DNA from: Carboxylicivirga sp.
Lineage (GTDB): Bacteria > Bacteroidota > Bacteroidia > Bacteroidales > Marinilabiliaceae
DNA: 64,000 nt
Direction: 5' to 3'
NCBI GenBank assembly: GCA_025210475.1
Contig: JAOARW010000022.1
Coordinates: 21,372-85,371, forward strand
A model generated the notes under the pieces. That model saw only the letters and a program-made list of their open reading frames with translations, was not told the DNA's origin and did not search any database. Made by a program: the position numbers and the translations under genes. Shown piece after piece: positions 62,299 through 64,000 of the stretch. Each line of letters begins with the position of its first letter. Within the stretch, counting starts at the first letter, position 1.

Positions 62299-63714
62299 TC
62301 ATTGTCTTACAAAATTAAATACTGTAATGGAGGTAGAAGGCAGCTTTTGGGAATTCTCAAGTATATTATTAGATATACGCAATTCTTCCAATACAGGATT
62401 CTCATCCATTTCATCTTCACCCCGAAACTGCATTATTTGGTTACACATATAAGTATTCTCTGAATTAAGAGTCATATTAATAAGCTCGGATTCTCGTCCC
62501 TTATTAATTATAAAAACACTCACATTACCAGTATCTATATCACTTGATGCATAGCCAACAATTACTCCTTTACTCGTTTTGATGTCAAGCAAATTATCTT
62601 TGAGGAAATTAGTCCATAATTTAAAAGGTAAAAGTATGGGAAGTAACTCATTTTTATTGGTTAATGCATCCCACTTATTTTCATTGTAATGGCCGTTTTT
62701 ATTCTTATACCACCTTGTGTTCCAAAAACAACCATACTCGACCTTAGGATTTTTTAATAATTGACCAACAATATCGAAATTAATGATTCCTTTACCTGTC
62801 ACATTAGCCATGTCCCAATTGGTATTAGACCAATTGGCATTATTAAATTCTGAAACAACAGTTTTTAAACGAAGGTTCTTATCCACAAATAGCAGATCGA
62901 CATCATCAGTTGTTATATACTCTTGATAGCCATTTTCCCATCCCTTATAATTACTGATTGTAATGAAATCAATAGCAGAACCCGCATCTGTTATAAACTT
63001 TTGCAGATCATCTTTCCAACTTACGCCCACTTTAATCGTAGGATCAACTGCTTTCATTGCTGCAGAATATTCTTTTACTATAGCCAGGAATGTATTGTAT
63101 TCAATGCTTTTATCAGGATGCCACATCTCATTCCCTATCTCCCAATATTTCACACCATATCCTTTGGTTAGATTAGCATAACGCACCCAGGCAGCTGCTA
63201 ACTCTGATGAAAAGATTTCCGGGTACTTGAGGTTACAGGCAACATTAATATGTGGTATTGCGCCTGTTTCTTTGCAAAGTACGATGAACTCATCAAAATT
63301 CAATGTCTTCTCTGCAAGATCAAGTGGATAGGAGGTCCAAAAATTTGTGGTTGGGTCTGGAATTTCATGATCACGTGTCCATGCGAAGTAATTTGTTTTT
63401 TCTCCTCCAGGATACCTTAATCGCTTGCACCCGGTTTCCGTAATGGCCGTAACAAGTGATCGAGCTCCGGGAGTACGGTTGTCATCATGATCAACTCCTG
63501 CATTTAGATTGATACCATATTTATTGCCTATATCACTTGCAATAATATGATCTACATTAACCTCAACTTTTACACAACTATCATTTTCAAGCTGTTCATT
63601 ACTTACAGTGCAATCTATATCGTGAATATCACCAGTAAGAACCTCTCCTTTACTACCATTCTGGTAACCTGTTAGAAATAATACGATCAACGCTATAAAG
63701 GGTATTTTCTTCAT
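62299..63714 (-). CDS. GH51-like (clan A) alpha-L-arabinofuranosidase, altered lipobox
   Basis: A 471-aa clan A barrel enzyme. Seen are KRLRYPGGEKTNYFAW (the RYPGG strand of GH51/GH39/GH79), acid/base Glu196 in YWEIGNEMWHPD and nucleophile Glu289 in TVVSEFNNANWS, with a C-terminal beta-sandwich. GH51 arabinofuranosidase is the best match, though other clan A families share these motifs. The N-terminus reads as a lipoprotein signal (IALIVLFLTGYQNGS) except that the lipid-anchored Cys is Tyr17. The protein may therefore be held as an uncleaved membrane anchor or processed by another signal peptidase. It is the gene nearest to the IS1182-like end. Confidence 0.8.
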   Translation of the reverse strand: MKKIPFIALIVLFLTGYQNGSKGEVLTGDIHDIDCTVSNEQLENDSCVKVEVNVDHIIASDIGNKYGINLNAGVDHDDNRTPGARSLVTAITETGCKRLRYPGGEKTNYFAWTRDHEIPDPTTNFWTSYPLDLAEKTLNFDEFIVLCKETGAIPHINVACNLKYPEIFSSELAAAWVRYANLTKGYGVKYWEIGNEMWHPDKSIEYNTFLAIVKEYSAAMKAVDPTIKVGVSWKDDLQKFITDAGSAIDFITISNYKGWENGYQEYITTDDVDLLFVDKNLRLKTVVSEFNNANWSNTNWDMANVTGKGIINFDIVGQLLKNPKVEYGCFWNTRWYKNKNGHYNENKWDALTNKNELLPILLPFKLWTNFLKDNLLDIKTSKGVIVGYASSDIDTGNVSVFIINKGRESELINMTLNSENTYMCNQIMQFRGEDEMDENPVLEELRISNNILENSQKLPSTSITVFNFVRQ

Positions 63715-63890
63715 TTTTTATCAAAACTGCTTTATGCAATTAAAGCCTGACATTACTGACAGACTAAAAAGTTATTGTAGTTCCCATATTTTAGATTCCA
63801 TCAGTCCTACTCAATTTATTAAAATCTACATTTCTGTTATAAAAAAACCTCCAAAAAAATGAGGCCACTGAAAAAGTCTCTTAAGTAATA

Positions 63891-63931
63891 AAAGCAGTAA
63901 AAGGAAGATTCAATTCTCTTTTTACTGCTTT
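63891..63931 (+). terminator. Hairpin in front of the transposase start
   Basis: A perfect 12-bp stem (63891-63902 with 63920-63931) and 17-nt loop. CTTTG follows on the plus strand. In insertion sequences such structures block read-through into the transposase gene. Confidence 0.55.
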
Positions 63932-63958
63932 CTTTGTATTAGAACTTAAGCGCATTCA

Positions 63959-64000
63959 ATGTTAGAACAGCAACAAAAACTTGTTTTTAGTTCCTACTCG
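63959..64000 (+). CDS. Transposase start, partial (IS1182-like)
   Basis: An ATG at 63959 opens a frame of 14 codons to the window edge, MLEQQQKLVFSSYS. This matches the N-terminal pattern I know from IS1182-family transposases of Bacteroidota (ML..QQK..FS.YS..YD). Only the first residues can be seen, so the identification depends on recognition of this short start and on the upstream hairpin and end sequence. Confidence 0.5.
   Translation, partial: MLEQQQKLVFSSYS

Larger units (their letters stand above)
63861..64000 (+). mobile_element. Left end of a probable IS1182-family insertion sequence
   Basis: The stretch beginning GAGGCCACTGAAAAAGT at 63861 resembles an IS1182-type terminal inverted repeat. 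Next comes a strong hairpin, AAAGCAGTAAAA (63891-63902) with TTTTACTGCTTT (63920-63931), of the kind that shields transposase genes from outside transcription. The start of a transposase follows at 63959. The right end and the target duplication are beyond the window, so the boundary is approximate. Confidence 0.55.

Overview
The window is a very large polysaccharide utilization locus (PUL) of an AT-rich Bacteroidota, most likely a marine Marinilabiliales-type bacterium. The evidence is one SusC/SusD pair, lipoprotein and Sec signal peptides on nearly every enzyme, Bacteroidota promoter boxes (TAnnTTTG), and the family make-up. Apart from one LacI-type regulator and the edge of an insertion sequence at the far right, all genes lie on the minus strand, so transcription runs from high to low coordinates.

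Layout from left to right. (a) 1-7468: GH20 (cut by the window edge), GH2, GH29 fucosidase and a divergent GH20. (b) 7846-11833: a Ca2+-dependent PI-PLC-like lipoprotein and a GH2 with an F5/8C domain. (c) 12049-19895: GH2 (LacZ type), GH36 alpha-galactosidase, GH2. (d) 20151-26224: a second GH36, a GH43, and a GH43-GH31 fusion protein. (e) 26503-38665: FAD oxidoreductase, sodium:solute symporter, GH31, two or three five-bladed propeller hydrolases, a type I sulfatase, a GH28-like beta-helix protein and a GH43, many with overlapping ends. (f) 38807-43667: SusD and SusC. (g) 44051-45064: LacI-type regulator on the plus strand. (h) 45202-51670: GH2 (1271 aa) and GH20 with PA14. (i) 51959-59362: an L-rhamnose catabolic operon (RhaT, RhaA, FGGY kinase, two class II aldolases, lactaldehyde reductase). 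(j) 59534-63714: GH78 alpha-L-rhamnosidase and a GH51-like arabinofuranosidase. (k) about 63861-64000: left end of an IS1182-like element.

How it works together (inference): SusCD imports oligosaccharides from a galactose-rich glycan decorated with fucose, rhamnose, arabinose, N-acetylhexosamine and probably sulfate. Periplasmic and surface glycosidases strip it, and released rhamnose is taken to lactaldehyde and DHAP by the rhamnose operon. An arabinogalactan type II or AGP-like glycan is a reasonable but unproven substrate.

The most novel signal is regulatory. Four promoters (before the GH29, the 810-aa GH2, the GH43-GH31 fusion and the 1271-aa GH2) share one architecture: two direct 16-bp repeats of consensus GAAAGATTWTTMAACC with a 21-bp period, ending exactly 20 bp upstream of a TAnnTTTG box. 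This looks like an AraC-type or hybrid two-component activator regulon whose regulator is not in the window. A second circuit is a 34-bp double palindrome (30/34 identical) present before both susC and the 681-aa GH20, probably bound by the local LacI-type regulator.
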